A DNA stretch of 64,000 nucleotides from PSRJ01 sp963825305 (lineage in GTDB: Bacteria; Acidobacteriota; Terriglobia; Bryobacterales; Bryobacteraceae): NCBI GenBank assembly GCA_963825305.1, contig CAWGTA010000008.1, positions 992,001 through 1,056,000 of the forward strand, given 5' to 3'. The notes under the pieces are model-generated. The model saw only the letters and a program-made list of their open reading frames with translations, ran no database searches and had not been told where the DNA came from. The translations under genes and the position numbers were made by a program. Every line of letters begins with the position of its first letter. The stretch's first letter is position 1. Shown piece by piece: positions 9,230-17,035 of the stretch.

Positions 9230-11410
9230 TCAATTGGAAACGTACAGCGTGACGGGCCTGGAGAGAGATCCGTCTTTGGCAACAGCCTGCAAAGGAATGC
9301 CGTATGAATTGAACTCACGGATCACGGATGGAACCTGAAAAGTCACCTGCGACACGCCGACGACAGCTCCGGGAGCGAATCCAGCGTAGGTTACCTGGGC
9401 TTGTAACCCGTACAACTGGATGCCGCAGCAATAGTAGTCGCTCTTACTGGTGGCAATCTGACCGGCGTTTGTCGACACACCTCCGGAACCCGAACCAGTC
9501 AACCAGATGGTCACATCAGACCCCGTCCGCGCGGGGTTATTGGCCGCATTGAGCGTTCCGTCCTGATTCAGCGCGATTGCGGAATCATCCAGATTGCGGA
9601 AGACTTCCGGACGAGCCCGCATAACCGTGAGTGGAAAATCGGGCGTGGTTCCACTTGGGCTGATCACGTGAATCGGCCCACCACTCTCGGCATTGAAAGG
9701 GACTACCGCGTTGATCTGCGAATCGGAGACATATAACAGCGGGAGCGCCAGGGGCTGCCCCAGGTTGGCTACCACTTGATATCCGGACACCCAAACTGGA
9801 AAAAAGCCATTGCTGTCGGGAACGGCAACAATGGGCGTCGACGGTCCAATATGCGGACCATAGATGGAGACGACTTCGTAGGCAGCGACGCGGCCATCCA
9901 GCGGACCGTTGGCCGCGTTTGCCAAGCCGAAGATACGCGGAAGTGGAGCATTGGCTGGCGCGACAGTCGAGACTATTCCCGTAGGACCGGAGACGTGCAG
10001 CAATCCATTGGCCTCTATAGCAATCGAGCGGGATGCGCCGTCGTTCGGATAGCGCGCGGCGTAGACGAGTTTCGCGCCCGAGGCGTCCAGACCGGCGATG
10101 AAGTCATTGCCCTGCGACCAGCCCTGCGCGTTGGGAAACTCCGGCGAGGCGGTGGTGCCGGCCATCCAGACCTGGTGCGACGCGTCGACAGCGATTGAAT
10201 TGGCGGCGTCGGCGGCGCTCCCGCCTAAATAAGTTCCCCAGACAACGGCGCTGCCGGCAGGGTTCAACTTCATTGCAAACGCGTCGGTGGGGGGAAGCGG
10301 GAAAGACGGCGGATTGGCCGGCCCTGCGTAGGTGGTCTGCCAGGCTCCCGTGGTCGCCGGGAAATGTGGATCGGAGGTGGCGCCGGTGAGATACACGTTT
10401 CCCTCCGCGTCGCAGGCGATCGCGGTGGCCGTATTGGCGGGTGTCGAACCGAGCCCGTTTGGATAATTCGTCAAACCAACATAGGTAAGGTAGGAGAGGC
10501 CGGAGCCATCCGCTTTCACTTTCGCGATAAAGGCCCCCATGCCTTGTGTGAGCAGAGCCCCAGAGGTCGTGGGCAGATTGAGGGTATCGGTATTGCCGGC
10601 CAGATACGCATTCCCCGCCACATCCACTGCCAGAGAGACGCCCGAGGCGTAGGCGCCGCAGTACAGCCTGTCGGGATTGCAGTCTATCGTCTCTGTTCCG
10701 GAGATGATCGCTGAATAAACAATGTGGTCTCCCGCGGCGGAGATTTTGGTGAGAAACGCTCCTGAAGCCGCAAAGGAATTCACGGCGCCATTCGGCAGCC
10801 CCGGCGTTACGGGGAATTGAGGATCGTCCGTGGAGCCCGTCACGTAAACGTTGCCGCCGGAATCGATGGCGAGCGCGTTGATGGCTTCACGAAAGTAGGT
10901 CGACCACACCAACTGGCTCAGGTCCGCACTAAGCTTCAAGAGAAATCCGGGGCCGGGAGTGGATTGCATGGCATTGTGGATCGGAAAGTTTACGGACGAA
11001 GTGGAACCGCCGATATAGACGTTGCCCGTCGAATCGATGGCTATGTCCGCGGCCACATCGCTACCCTTGCCGGATATGTCCCGGAAGAACAAGGTGTTGC
11101 CCGCGGGGTCAAGCTTCATGACGATGATGTCGGAAGCCTGATCGAGGAGACGGGTTGCGGCGATATATGTATTCCCGGCGGAGTCCGCGACCACGCGCGC
11201 AACCTGATACGGGTTGGCGTCTCCAATGAAAGTGGTGTACTCCGCGGCCAGCAGCATTGGGAGAAAGAGAAACCCGACACAGGCCGGGAGGCCTGTCCTA
11301 CGTCGTACCACAGGCCTCCCGGCCTGTGTCAGGTTCTTCTTCGGTGTGTGAATCACGCTGGTCACCGTGAGCAATTGTACCGCCAGCAAAACAAAACTAG
11401 CCTGACTCAT
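9230..11410 (-). CDS. secreted SBBP-type beta-propeller protein with Solibacter-type C-terminal domain
   Basis: Residues about 70-500 contain repeated motifs of the form (I/V)AxDxxGNVYxxG, typical of SBBP/NHL beta-propellers. The last ~220 residues (from NAANGPLDGRVAAYEVVSIYG) match the C-terminal domain found in many Solibacter secreted proteins, with motifs such as VSIYGPxIGP and NAVVPF. This is the best taxonomic hint in the window. The start is uncertain: ATG 11410 is listed, but GTG 11356 would give a tidy signal peptide (IHTPKKN, then GFLFLPMLLAAE) if the inverted repeat at 11271-11335, which lies in frame between those parts, were removed. Probably surface-exposed; ligand unknown. Confidence 0.8.
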   Translation of the reverse strand: MSQASFVLLAVQLLTVTSVIHTPKKNLTQAGRPVVRRRTGLPACVGFLFLPMLLAAEYTTFIGDANPYQVARVVADSAGNTYIAATRLLDQASDIIVMKLDPAGNTLFFRDISGKGSDVAADIAIDSTGNVYIGGSTSSVNFPIHNAMQSTPGPGFLLKLSADLSQLVWSTYFREAINALAIDSGGNVYVTGSTDDPQFPVTPGLPNGAVNSFAASGAFLTKISAAGDHIVYSAIISGTETIDCNPDRLYCGAYASGVSLAVDVAGNAYLAGNTDTLNLPTTSGALLTQGMGAFIAKVKADGSGLSYLTYVGLTNYPNGLGSTPANTATAIACDAEGNVYLTGATSDPHFPATTGAWQTTYAGPANPPSFPLPPTDAFAMKLNPAGSAVVWGTYLGGSAADAANSIAVDASHQVWMAGTTASPEFPNAQGWSQGNDFIAGLDASGAKLVYAARYPNDGASRSIAIEANGLLHVSGPTGIVSTVAPANAPLPRIFGLANAANGPLDGRVAAYEVVSIYGPHIGPSTPIVAVPDSNGFFPVWVSGYQVVANLGQPLALPLLYVSDSQINAVVPFNAESGGPIHVISPSGTTPDFPLTVMRARPEVFRNLDDSAIALNQDGTLNAANNPARTGSDVTIWLTGSGSGGVSTNAGQIATSKSDYYCCGIQLYGLQAQVTYAGFAPGAVVGVSQVTFQVPSVIREFNSYGIPLQAVAKDGSLSRPVTLYVSN
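11271..11335. repeat. inverted pair of family-A palindromes inside a signal-peptide region
   Basis: Left copy 11271-11296 and right copy 11310-11335 are 26-base inverted repeats with one mismatch. Each copy is itself palindromic: core ACAGGCC, a short GGG/CCC-rich loop, then GGCCTGT. Single copies of the same element occur at 13472-13498 and 58213-58242. Here the pair is read in frame within the N-terminal codons of the propeller gene, between the basic and hydrophobic parts of its likely signal peptide. Confidence 0.85.
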
Positions 11411-11554
11411 TGCCGTGAGTACCTGTACGTCTAGGCATGTGTCAGAAAACCACGAGCCCTTGTGCACCTGACTACAATCCAAATTTTTGTTTACAAGTTC
11501 TTCCCTCGGCAAAGCTCCAGCGGTATCTCAGAATGAGTTGAAAGGAAACTCAAG

Positions 11555-12688
11555 ATGAGACAGAGAAGCCCGATTGTTTCTGCCGCGGTATCGCTGGTGT
11601 TATTGGCGATCGGCGCAGCAGGCGACGCGCGCGCCGCATTCCTCGACGGCCTAAACAAAATCGACACCATCGCTTCCACCGTCCCTGCCAAGGGCGATCA
11701 GAACCCGTATGGTGTGGCCATTGTCCCGCGCACCATTGGCAATCTGATCCAGGGACACATATTGGTGAGTAACTTCAACAACAATGGTCCCAATGGCGGC
11801 GAACAGGGAACCGGCACGACGATCGTGCAGATCGCACCAGGCGGACACGTGAGCCTGTTCGCCGATATCCAAGCAGCCAGCTTGCCGGGCTCGTGTCCCG
11901 GGGGCGTCGGTCTCACTACCGCCCTCGCGGTGTTGCAGTCGGGTTGGGTGATCGTGGGTAGTCTGCCCACTAAAGACGGAACGGCAGCGACGGCACAAGC
12001 GGGTTGCCTGATTGTATTGAACTCGAATGGCAAGGTTGTGGAGACTCTCGCAGGAGGCTCCATCAACGGTCCGTGGGACATGACTGCTCTCGACCTGGGC
12101 GGCTTCGCGGTCCTCTTTGTCACCAATGTGCTTAATGGAACAGTGGCTGCTAATGGCAATGTTGTGAAAAACGGAACTGTGGTGCGCATTCTTCTTTTCA
12201 CTCCCTATCGGGATGGTGACTCGGATCGCGATGACCACCTCGGGTTCCCGCGCGAGATATCGCGAGTGGTGATTGCATCTGGCTTCGAAGAACGCACGGA
12301 TCCCGCGGCGCTCGTGGTCGGGCCAACGGGTGTGGGGCTCGGCGGCGATGGCTACCTTTACGTGGCCGACAGCAACGAGAATCGAATCGTCAGGATTGCG
12401 GACGCGTTATTCCGGAACAGTAGCGCGGGCATTGGGCAGGTGGTGTCGACGGGCGGGGCTATTAACGATCCGCTTGGATTGGCTATCGCTAAGAACGGGA
12501 ACATTCTGGTCACTAACGGCGGGGATGGCAACGCTGTGGAGACCACGCCAGGCGGGAAACAGGTTGCAGTCAAGAATATAGACACGACCGGGATAGGCGG
12601 CGGTACCTTGTTTGGTCTGGCGGTGACTCCTCAAGGGACTGTCTACTTCGTCAATGATGGGAATAACACGCTCGATCTGCTGCACTGA
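11555..12688 (+). CDS. secreted NHL-like beta-propeller protein
   Basis: The 377-residue product has a signal peptide (IVSAAVSLVLLAIGAAGDARA). The remainder shows propeller-blade motifs, for example VGLGGDGYLYVADSNENRIVRI and LGLAIAKNGNILVTNGGDG, typical of six-bladed NHL/SMP-30-like folds. No catalytic residues are obvious, so a binding or scaffold role outside the cytoplasm is most likely. A GAAAGGAAA purine stretch precedes the ATG. It diverges from the propeller gene ending at 9230 and converges on the class II aldolase gene, with a strong hairpin between the two stop codons. Confidence 0.85.
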   Translation: MRQRSPIVSAAVSLVLLAIGAAGDARAAFLDGLNKIDTIASTVPAKGDQNPYGVAIVPRTIGNLIQGHILVSNFNNNGPNGGEQGTGTTIVQIAPGGHVSLFADIQAASLPGSCPGGVGLTTALAVLQSGWVIVGSLPTKDGTAATAQAGCLIVLNSNGKVVETLAGGSINGPWDMTALDLGGFAVLFVTNVLNGTVAANGNVVKNGTVVRILLFTPYRDGDSDRDDHLGFPREISRVVIASGFEERTDPAALVVGPTGVGLGGDGYLYVADSNENRIVRIADALFRNSSAGIGQVVSTGGAINDPLGLAIAKNGNILVTNGGDGNAVETTPGGKQVAVKNIDTTGIGGGTLFGLAVTPQGTVYFVNDGNNTLDLLH

Positions 12689-12699
12689 GTGACCGGCTT

Positions 12700-13518
12700 T
12701 CAGGGCAGGGCACGGCCCTGCCCCACATGGCTCTTCCAGTACGCCCAGGCGCGTTCGTAGCCGTCCTGGGGCGCGGCTTTGCGGGCTTCTTCGGTCTCCA
12801 GGTAAGTGACTTTGCCGCCCAGCAGCAGCGCCTCTCGCTGCAAGCGCGCATTCATATTCATGTAATAGGCACGGCCTACTACGACGTGGAGAGACTCTGC
12901 GACCACCACCGCGCCGTGCCCGCGCAGCAGTGCCGCCGGCTTGTCCGCCAGAGTCTTGGCCAGCGCGCGGCCGAGACTGGCGTTGCGGATCAACATATCT
13001 GTCACTCCGCCGGCATCGCGGATCTCGAATTTGGTTACTCCTTCGCCGAGAAACGCGGCCATGTGATAGACAGGTTGCAATGGCACGGAACTGACGCTAA
13101 AAGTGACCAGGTCGGGAGCGTGCGTATGGACTACCGCTAACACATCCGGCCGCGCGCGGTAAATCTCACTGTGGATGAAGCGCTCGGTGTACCCGGCTGT
13201 CTCGCTCTTTACGATTGGGTTGCTGTCCAGGTCGTACTCGATAATGTCCTGGGCAGTCACCTGACCCGCGGCCACGTGCCGGGCGAGAAAGAAATGCTCG
13301 GGGTTCTGCGCGTCCCGGACGCTCACATGCCCGTAGGCGTCGAGGACCCCTTCGTTGGCCAGGATGCGGTTGGCGACCACTAACTCATCGATCAGCGGCC
13401 GATGCTTGGGCGCCGTCTGGGCGTACAGACTGAAAGGCGCGAACAACGCTGCCGAACCGAAGAACACGTAGCACAGGCCTCCCGGCCTGTGTCTGGTTAA
13501 AAAACTGGCAATCTTCAT
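12700..13518 (-). CDS. class II aldolase/adducin-family protein with signal peptide
   Basis: The core (residues about 45-250) matches class II aldolase/adducin proteins, with the zinc ligands in HTHAP and LRGHG and the fold residues ANEGVLDAYGHVSVRD. Family members are sugar-phosphate aldolases or decarboxylases. ATG 13518 is chosen because GGAGG lies 4 bases upstream; it gives MKIASFL, a 27-base palindrome-derived stretch, then a hydrophobic segment ending SLYAQ, so the protein is predicted to be exported, which is unusual for the family. The last residues come from a GC hairpin. It is the third gene of an operon after the aminotransferase and beta-lactamase-like genes, 10 bases downstream of the latter. 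Confidence 0.85.
   Translation of the reverse strand: MKIASFLTRHRPGGLCYVFFGSAALFAPFSLYAQTAPKHRPLIDELVVANRILANEGVLDAYGHVSVRDAQNPEHFFLARHVAAGQVTAQDIIEYDLDSNPIVKSETAGYTERFIHSEIYRARPDVLAVVHTHAPDLVTFSVSSVPLQPVYHMAAFLGEGVTKFEIRDAGGVTDMLIRNASLGRALAKTLADKPAALLRGHGAVVVAESLHVVVGRAYYMNMNARLQREALLLGGKVTYLETEEARKAAPQDGYERAWAYWKSHVGQGRALP
12703..12723. terminator. strong GC hairpin between convergent genes
   Basis: GGGCAGGGC (12703-12711) pairs perfectly with GCCCTGCCC (12715-12723) around an ACG loop. It sits 14 bases after the NHL gene stop and overlaps the last codons of the convergent aldolase gene, encoding its final GQGRALP residues. It has no T tract on either side, so it may be a terminator or another dispersed palindrome. 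Confidence 0.55.
13472..13498. repeat. family-A palindrome in frame in a signal peptide
   Basis: CACAGGCC (13472-13479) pairs with GGCCTGTG around a TCCC loop, followed by TCTGGTT. It is the same element as at 11271-11335 and 58213-58242. It is read in frame as TRHRPGGLC between the n-region (MKIASFL) and the hydrophobic core (VFFGSAALF) of the aldolase-family signal peptide. Confidence 0.85.
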
Positions 13519-13528
13519 TTCGCCTCCT

Positions 13529-14518
13529 TCAGGCGGTCCAGGCATCGAACGCCGCTCTCGCGATCCGCGCGATGATCCTGTCCCTGGTGTTGCTGTCCCG
13601 CGTGCTGCCTTTGATGTAAACGGCCACCGCGAGTTGGCCCGCCCCCTTCGGCAGGAAGATCACACCGACATCGTTGGTCGCTCCGTTCAAGCCCTTGTGC
13701 GTGCCTGCGGAGCCGGTCTTATGCGCCACAACGGTCCCCTCTGGCAAGAGCCCTTTCAGTCGCGTGGGAAAGGTCGTGGTGGACTTTAGCATCTCGACCA
13801 GGCGAGCGGTGCTGGGCTTCGACAGCAGTTGCCCTTGGAAGGCGCGCGCGAGCAGTTGCGCGGTGCCGTTAGGCGTGGCGGTGTCGCGAGGGTCCGTGAG
13901 CAAGCGCTGCAACCCTCGGTAACGCATCTCCTCCGTGGTCGCCGCGGTCAACTTTTCGAAAAGGTCGCCCGTCCATTGTTCGACCGGCGGATAGTGCTCC
14001 ACGCCCATGGTGTCGAACGTAATCTGTTCCTCACTCCGGTCGATTCGAATGCCGCTCACACGCCATTGGCGAAACCGCGCAGACAGGGCCGGGGCACCGC
14101 CGCCGATGCGGAAGAGTGTTTCGACAGCCGTGTTATCGCTGTTGGCGACCATCAACTGCAGCAGCTCGCTGAGCGGAAACCGCTGCTGCTTTGGCCAGCG
14201 CTTCGCAACATCACTGACTTCCGGATACACGTCCTGCGCCAGAACCTCGATGCTTTGGTCCATGCCGAACTTTGCTTCGTCGACGAGAGCCAGAAGGTTC
14301 ATCGCAATCGGCAGCTTGCAGACGCTGGCCAACGGAAACGATTGCTCGCCATTCAGATGAACGGCTTGTCCGGAGGGGAGGTGCCGTGCGGCCGCCCCCA
14401 CTACGCCATCGGTGTCGCCGGCGATCTCCCGCCACTCATCGGAAAGCGTTCTCTGCGCGCCCGAGGCGACACTGGCGGCGCACAGGCTGAGCAGGCACTG
14501 CCGCCGCGTGAGTCTCAT
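13529..14518 (-). CDS. class A beta-lactamase-like serine hydrolase with enlarged omega loop
   Basis: With ATG 14518 the protein has 329 residues and a twin-arginine-like N-terminus (MRLTRRQCLLSL). The class A active-site set is visible: Ser65-x-x-Lys68 (SVCK), Ser127-Asp-Asn (SDN), Glu163 in IDRSEE (equivalent to Glu166) and Lys267-Thr-Gly (KTG). Between Glu163 and the DPRDTATP motif are about 49 residues where TEM-type enzymes have 13, so the omega loop carries an insertion of roughly 36 residues, and the position equivalent to Asn170 is Thr. It may be a true beta-lactamase or a related peptidase or esterase. The start codon overlaps the stop of the aminotransferase gene (TAATG), so translation is probably coupled. 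Confidence 0.88.
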   Translation of the reverse strand: MRLTRRQCLLSLCAASVASGAQRTLSDEWREIAGDTDGVVGAAARHLPSGQAVHLNGEQSFPLASVCKLPIAMNLLALVDEAKFGMDQSIEVLAQDVYPEVSDVAKRWPKQQRFPLSELLQLMVANSDNTAVETLFRIGGGAPALSARFRQWRVSGIRIDRSEEQITFDTMGVEHYPPVEQWTGDLFEKLTAATTEEMRYRGLQRLLTDPRDTATPNGTAQLLARAFQGQLLSKPSTARLVEMLKSTTTFPTRLKGLLPEGTVVAHKTGSAGTHKGLNGATNDVGVIFLPKGAGQLAVAVYIKGSTRDSNTRDRIIARIARAAFDAWTA

Positions 14519-15711
14519 TACCGGGCAGAGACTGTAGCCTGGCCGCTCCACCGCGCCGCAACCTTCTTGATGCGTTCCACCGCGTCCATCAGGTGCTCCA
14601 GAGAATTGGCGTAGCTGAAGCGGATATAGCCCTCGCCGTATTCTCCGAATCCGCCGCCGTTGAGGCACGAGACGCCGGCGTCATTCAGCAACAGGTCGGC
14701 GAGCTCTTTCGAATGGATCCCGGTGCCCGTCACGTTCGGGAATGCGTAGAACGCGCCGCCCGGCAGCGCGCAGCGGAATCCGGGAATTTCGTTCAGCCCT
14801 TTGCAAAACGCATCGCGGCGGCGGCGGAATTCGGCCACCATGCGATCCACGGCGTCCTGCGGCCCTTCCAAAGCGGCGATGCCGGCCCGCTGCGTGAAAC
14901 TGGCGGTGCACGAGTTCGAATTCACCATCAGCTTGTTCACGGCGACTACCAGCCATTCAGGCATCACGCCGTACCCCATGCGCCAGCCCGTCATGGCGTA
15001 GGTCTTGGAAAATCCGTCCAGCAGAATGGTCTTCTCCAGCATCCCCGGGAATGCCGTGATGGAGGCGGGCGGCTCGCCATCATAGTAAATGCGGGTGTAG
15101 ATTTCGTCGCTGAGGATCATGACGTCGCGGTCCCGCAGCATGTCGGCGATGGCCTTCAAGTCTTCGCGCGGGATGACGCCGCCGGTGGGATTCTGCGGCG
15201 AGTTCAGGATCACCAGTTTGGTGCGGTCCGTGAGGCGGTCGCGGAACAGATCGAGGTCGAAGGAGAACCCGCGCTTTTCGATCAGCGGCATGGGCACCGG
15301 CTTGGCGCCCAGGAACCGGATCATCGATTCGTAGATGGGGAAACCGGGGTTGGGGTAGATGACTTCGTCGCCCTCTTCCAACAGCGCGATCAGCGGGAAG
15401 TAGATGATGGGCTTGCCTCCCGGCACCACGCACACGTGTTGCGGGCCGACCTGTATGTTGCGGCTCTGAGAGATGTACCGGGCGATCGCCTCGCGCAACT
15501 CGGGGAGTCCCTGGGTGGGGCCGTAATGGGTCCAGCCCTCGTCGAGTGCGCGCTTGGCGGCTTCCACGATGTGAGGGGGGGTGGGAAAGTCCGGTTCGCC
15601 GATTTCCAGGTGGACGATACTTTTGCCTTTGGCCTCCAGCGCCCGGGCCCTTACTAGTACGTCGAAGGCCGATTCGACCCCCAAACGGCCGATTCGTTCT
15701 GCTAGTTTCAT
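14518..15711 (-). CDS. PLP-dependent aminotransferase, class I/II (aspartate/aromatic type)
   Basis: This 397-residue fold-type I enzyme has the PLP-binding lysine at Lys236 in DGFSKTYAMTGWRMGY, the NSPQNPTGG substrate/cofactor loop near residues 170-178 and the IGEPDFPTP motif near 37-45. It transfers amino groups between an amino acid, most likely aspartate or a related substrate, and 2-oxoglutarate in the cytoplasm. ATG 15711 is preferred to the longer frame because the family normally starts close to the LAxRxxxLxxS motif. It is first in an operon with the beta-lactamase-like and aldolase genes, and diverges from the sigma factor gene across a repeat-rich gap. Confidence 0.92.
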   Translation of the reverse strand: MKLAERIGRLGVESAFDVLVRARALEAKGKSIVHLEIGEPDFPTPPHIVEAAKRALDEGWTHYGPTQGLPELREAIARYISQSRNIQVGPQHVCVVPGGKPIIYFPLIALLEEGDEVIYPNPGFPIYESMIRFLGAKPVPMPLIEKRGFSFDLDLFRDRLTDRTKLVILNSPQNPTGGVIPREDLKAIADMLRDRDVMILSDEIYTRIYYDGEPPASITAFPGMLEKTILLDGFSKTYAMTGWRMGYGVMPEWLVVAVNKLMVNSNSCTASFTQRAGIAALEGPQDAVDRMVAEFRRRRDAFCKGLNEIPGFRCALPGGAFYAFPNVTGTGIHSKELADLLLNDAGVSCLNGGGFGEYGEGYIRFSYANSLEHLMDAVERIKKVAARWSGQATVSAR

Positions 15712-15766
15712 AATTGGTCCGGTTATCAGCTTAGCAAGCCCAGGGCGCGCTAAAATGGCGCGGATA

Positions 15767-15862
15767 GAGCGATCAGCGTTCAGCAATCAGCGATCAGCTC
15801 TTAGGAAGTACCCCTTAGCTGCGGACTGAAGACTGACGGCTGAAAGCTGATTGCTGATAGCT
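15767..15862. repeat. ATCAGC/GCTGAT heptamer-type repeat (family E)
   Basis: The left part (15771-15799) has tandem ATCAGC/TTCAGC units. The right part (15820-15862) has their complements (ACTGAAGACTGACGGCTGA, GCTGATTGCTGATAGC), so the whole can fold back. Arrays of this type are dispersed in many high-GC soil bacteria. It fills most of the gap between the divergent aminotransferase and sigma factor genes and probably lies next to their promoters. Confidence 0.7.
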
Positions 15863-15915
15863 TTCTTATAGATTCCACGTTTTTCGGGTTCTTGCGTCAT
15901 CCAGTTTAGGAACCC

Positions 15916-16464
15916 GTGAGAACTGCTGTTTACAGCCCGATGAGCGAAGTCACCGAGCCCGGCCTGGAGCTTCTGGAACGCCAGAACCGCTTTGTTTCCG
16001 ATAACATACGGCGGATTTTCGCCCAAATTTACCGTATGGTCGGGAATGTGGCGGATGCCCAGGATCTGACCCAGGAAGCGTTCATCAAGGCCATTCAGCG
16101 GCAGGATCAACTCAAGGACGAGCAAAAGGCCGCCCACTGGCTGTCCCGGATCGCCACGAATACGGCCATCGATTTCGTGCGCCGCAACGGGCGCGCCACG
16201 TTCGTCGAAATCGAGGACGCGCCGGAAGGCCACTTCGAGACTCCGGAACAGCTTCTCTTACGGTCCGAGCAGCGCAGTTATTTGCAGGAAGGGCTGCGCA
16301 TTTTGAGTGCGCGGGAACGGGCGGCGCTGCTGTTGCGAGACGTGGAAGGATTGCCGGCGGAGGAAGTGGCCCGGCGCATGGGTTGTTCCAAGGCCACGGT
16401 GCGGTCGCATATTGCGAACGCGCGCACCAAGTTTCGCCGGTATATCGAGAAGAGGAAGCGGTAA
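15916..16464 (+). CDS. ECF-type RNA polymerase sigma factor
   Basis: The 182-residue protein has sigma region 2 (IFAQIYRMVGNVADAQDLTQEAFIKA) and region 4 (LSARERAALLLRDVEGLPAEEVARRMG, then SKATVRSHIANAR), and lacks regions 1 and 3, as in ECF/sigma-E-like factors. GTG 15916 is listed; ATG 15940 (MSEVTEP) is equally possible. It binds core RNA polymerase and a specific promoter set. A zinc-finger membrane protein that should be its anti-sigma factor starts 4 bases after the stop codon. An exported protein completes the operon and may be the signal-sensing partner or a target. Confidence 0.93.
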   Translation: MRTAVYSPMSEVTEPGLELLERQNRFVSDNIRRIFAQIYRMVGNVADAQDLTQEAFIKAIQRQDQLKDEQKAAHWLSRIATNTAIDFVRRNGRATFVEIEDAPEGHFETPEQLLLRSEQRSYLQEGLRILSARERAALLLRDVEGLPAEEVARRMGCSKATVRSHIANARTKFRRYIEKRKR

Positions 16465-16468
16465 GACC

Positions 16469-17035
16469 ATGAAACATCCGAGTCAGGCGACCTTGGCATT
16501 GCACGCGGGCGGCGACCTCGGGCCATTTGCGCGCTGGCGCATCGACCGCCATCTGGCGGATTGCGACCAGTGCCGCGAGGAAGTCGCTCGTTTCGGCGAT
16601 ATGCGGGAGATTCTGCCGGAACTGGGCGAGATGCCGGAAGTGGCATGGAGCCGGCTGGCGGCGGAAATGCAGGCGAATATCCGGTTGGGGCTGGAGGCTG
16701 GGGAATGCGTGCGTATGGGTGAGGTCCCCCTGCGCCATTCTTTATTTACCGGTGTGCGGGCGGCCGTGGCCGTGGCCAGCGTGGCGGCGCTGCTGGTGAC
16801 CGGACTCATGATCGAGCGCCCGATTCCGCGGATTAATTCGCGCAATGAAGGCATTGTGGTTCAGACCATTCCCAACGGCATCCAGGTGCGCGAAGGCGGG
16901 CAGGCGCTGCAATTGATGAATGCGGGCGCGCAACACGTGACCTACTCGGTGGGCGCGCAAGGTTCCATGAGGGCTCGTTATGTCGACCGGGAAACCGGCA
17001 ACGTGACGATCAATAACGTTTATGTGGAAGAGTAG
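16469..17035 (+). CDS. zinc-finger membrane anti-sigma factor
   Basis: The 188-residue product has the anti-sigma zinc motif HLADCDQC (H-x3-C-x2-C) at about residues 28-35, followed by helices that would bind the sigma factor. One transmembrane helix lies at about residues 94-112 (VRAAVAVASVAALLVTGLMI). The extracytoplasmic C-terminal domain of about 75 residues is rich in beta-strand-like sequence. ATG 16469 lies 4 bases after the sigma stop codon. Release of the sigma factor would follow a signal acting on this domain or proteolysis of the protein. No intramembrane protease gene is adjacent. Confidence 0.88.
   Translation: MKHPSQATLALHAGGDLGPFARWRIDRHLADCDQCREEVARFGDMREILPELGEMPEVAWSRLAAEMQANIRLGLEAGECVRMGEVPLRHSLFTGVRAAVAVASVAALLVTGLMIERPIPRINSRNEGIVVQTIPNGIQVREGGQALQLMNAGAQHVTYSVGAQGSMRARYVDRETGNVTINNVYVEE

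Noticed and set aside
14593..15657. Long open frame (354 codons) on the plus strand
   Set aside because: It is the mirror of the aminotransferase gene, is rich in His/Arg/Gly and has no recognisable motif.
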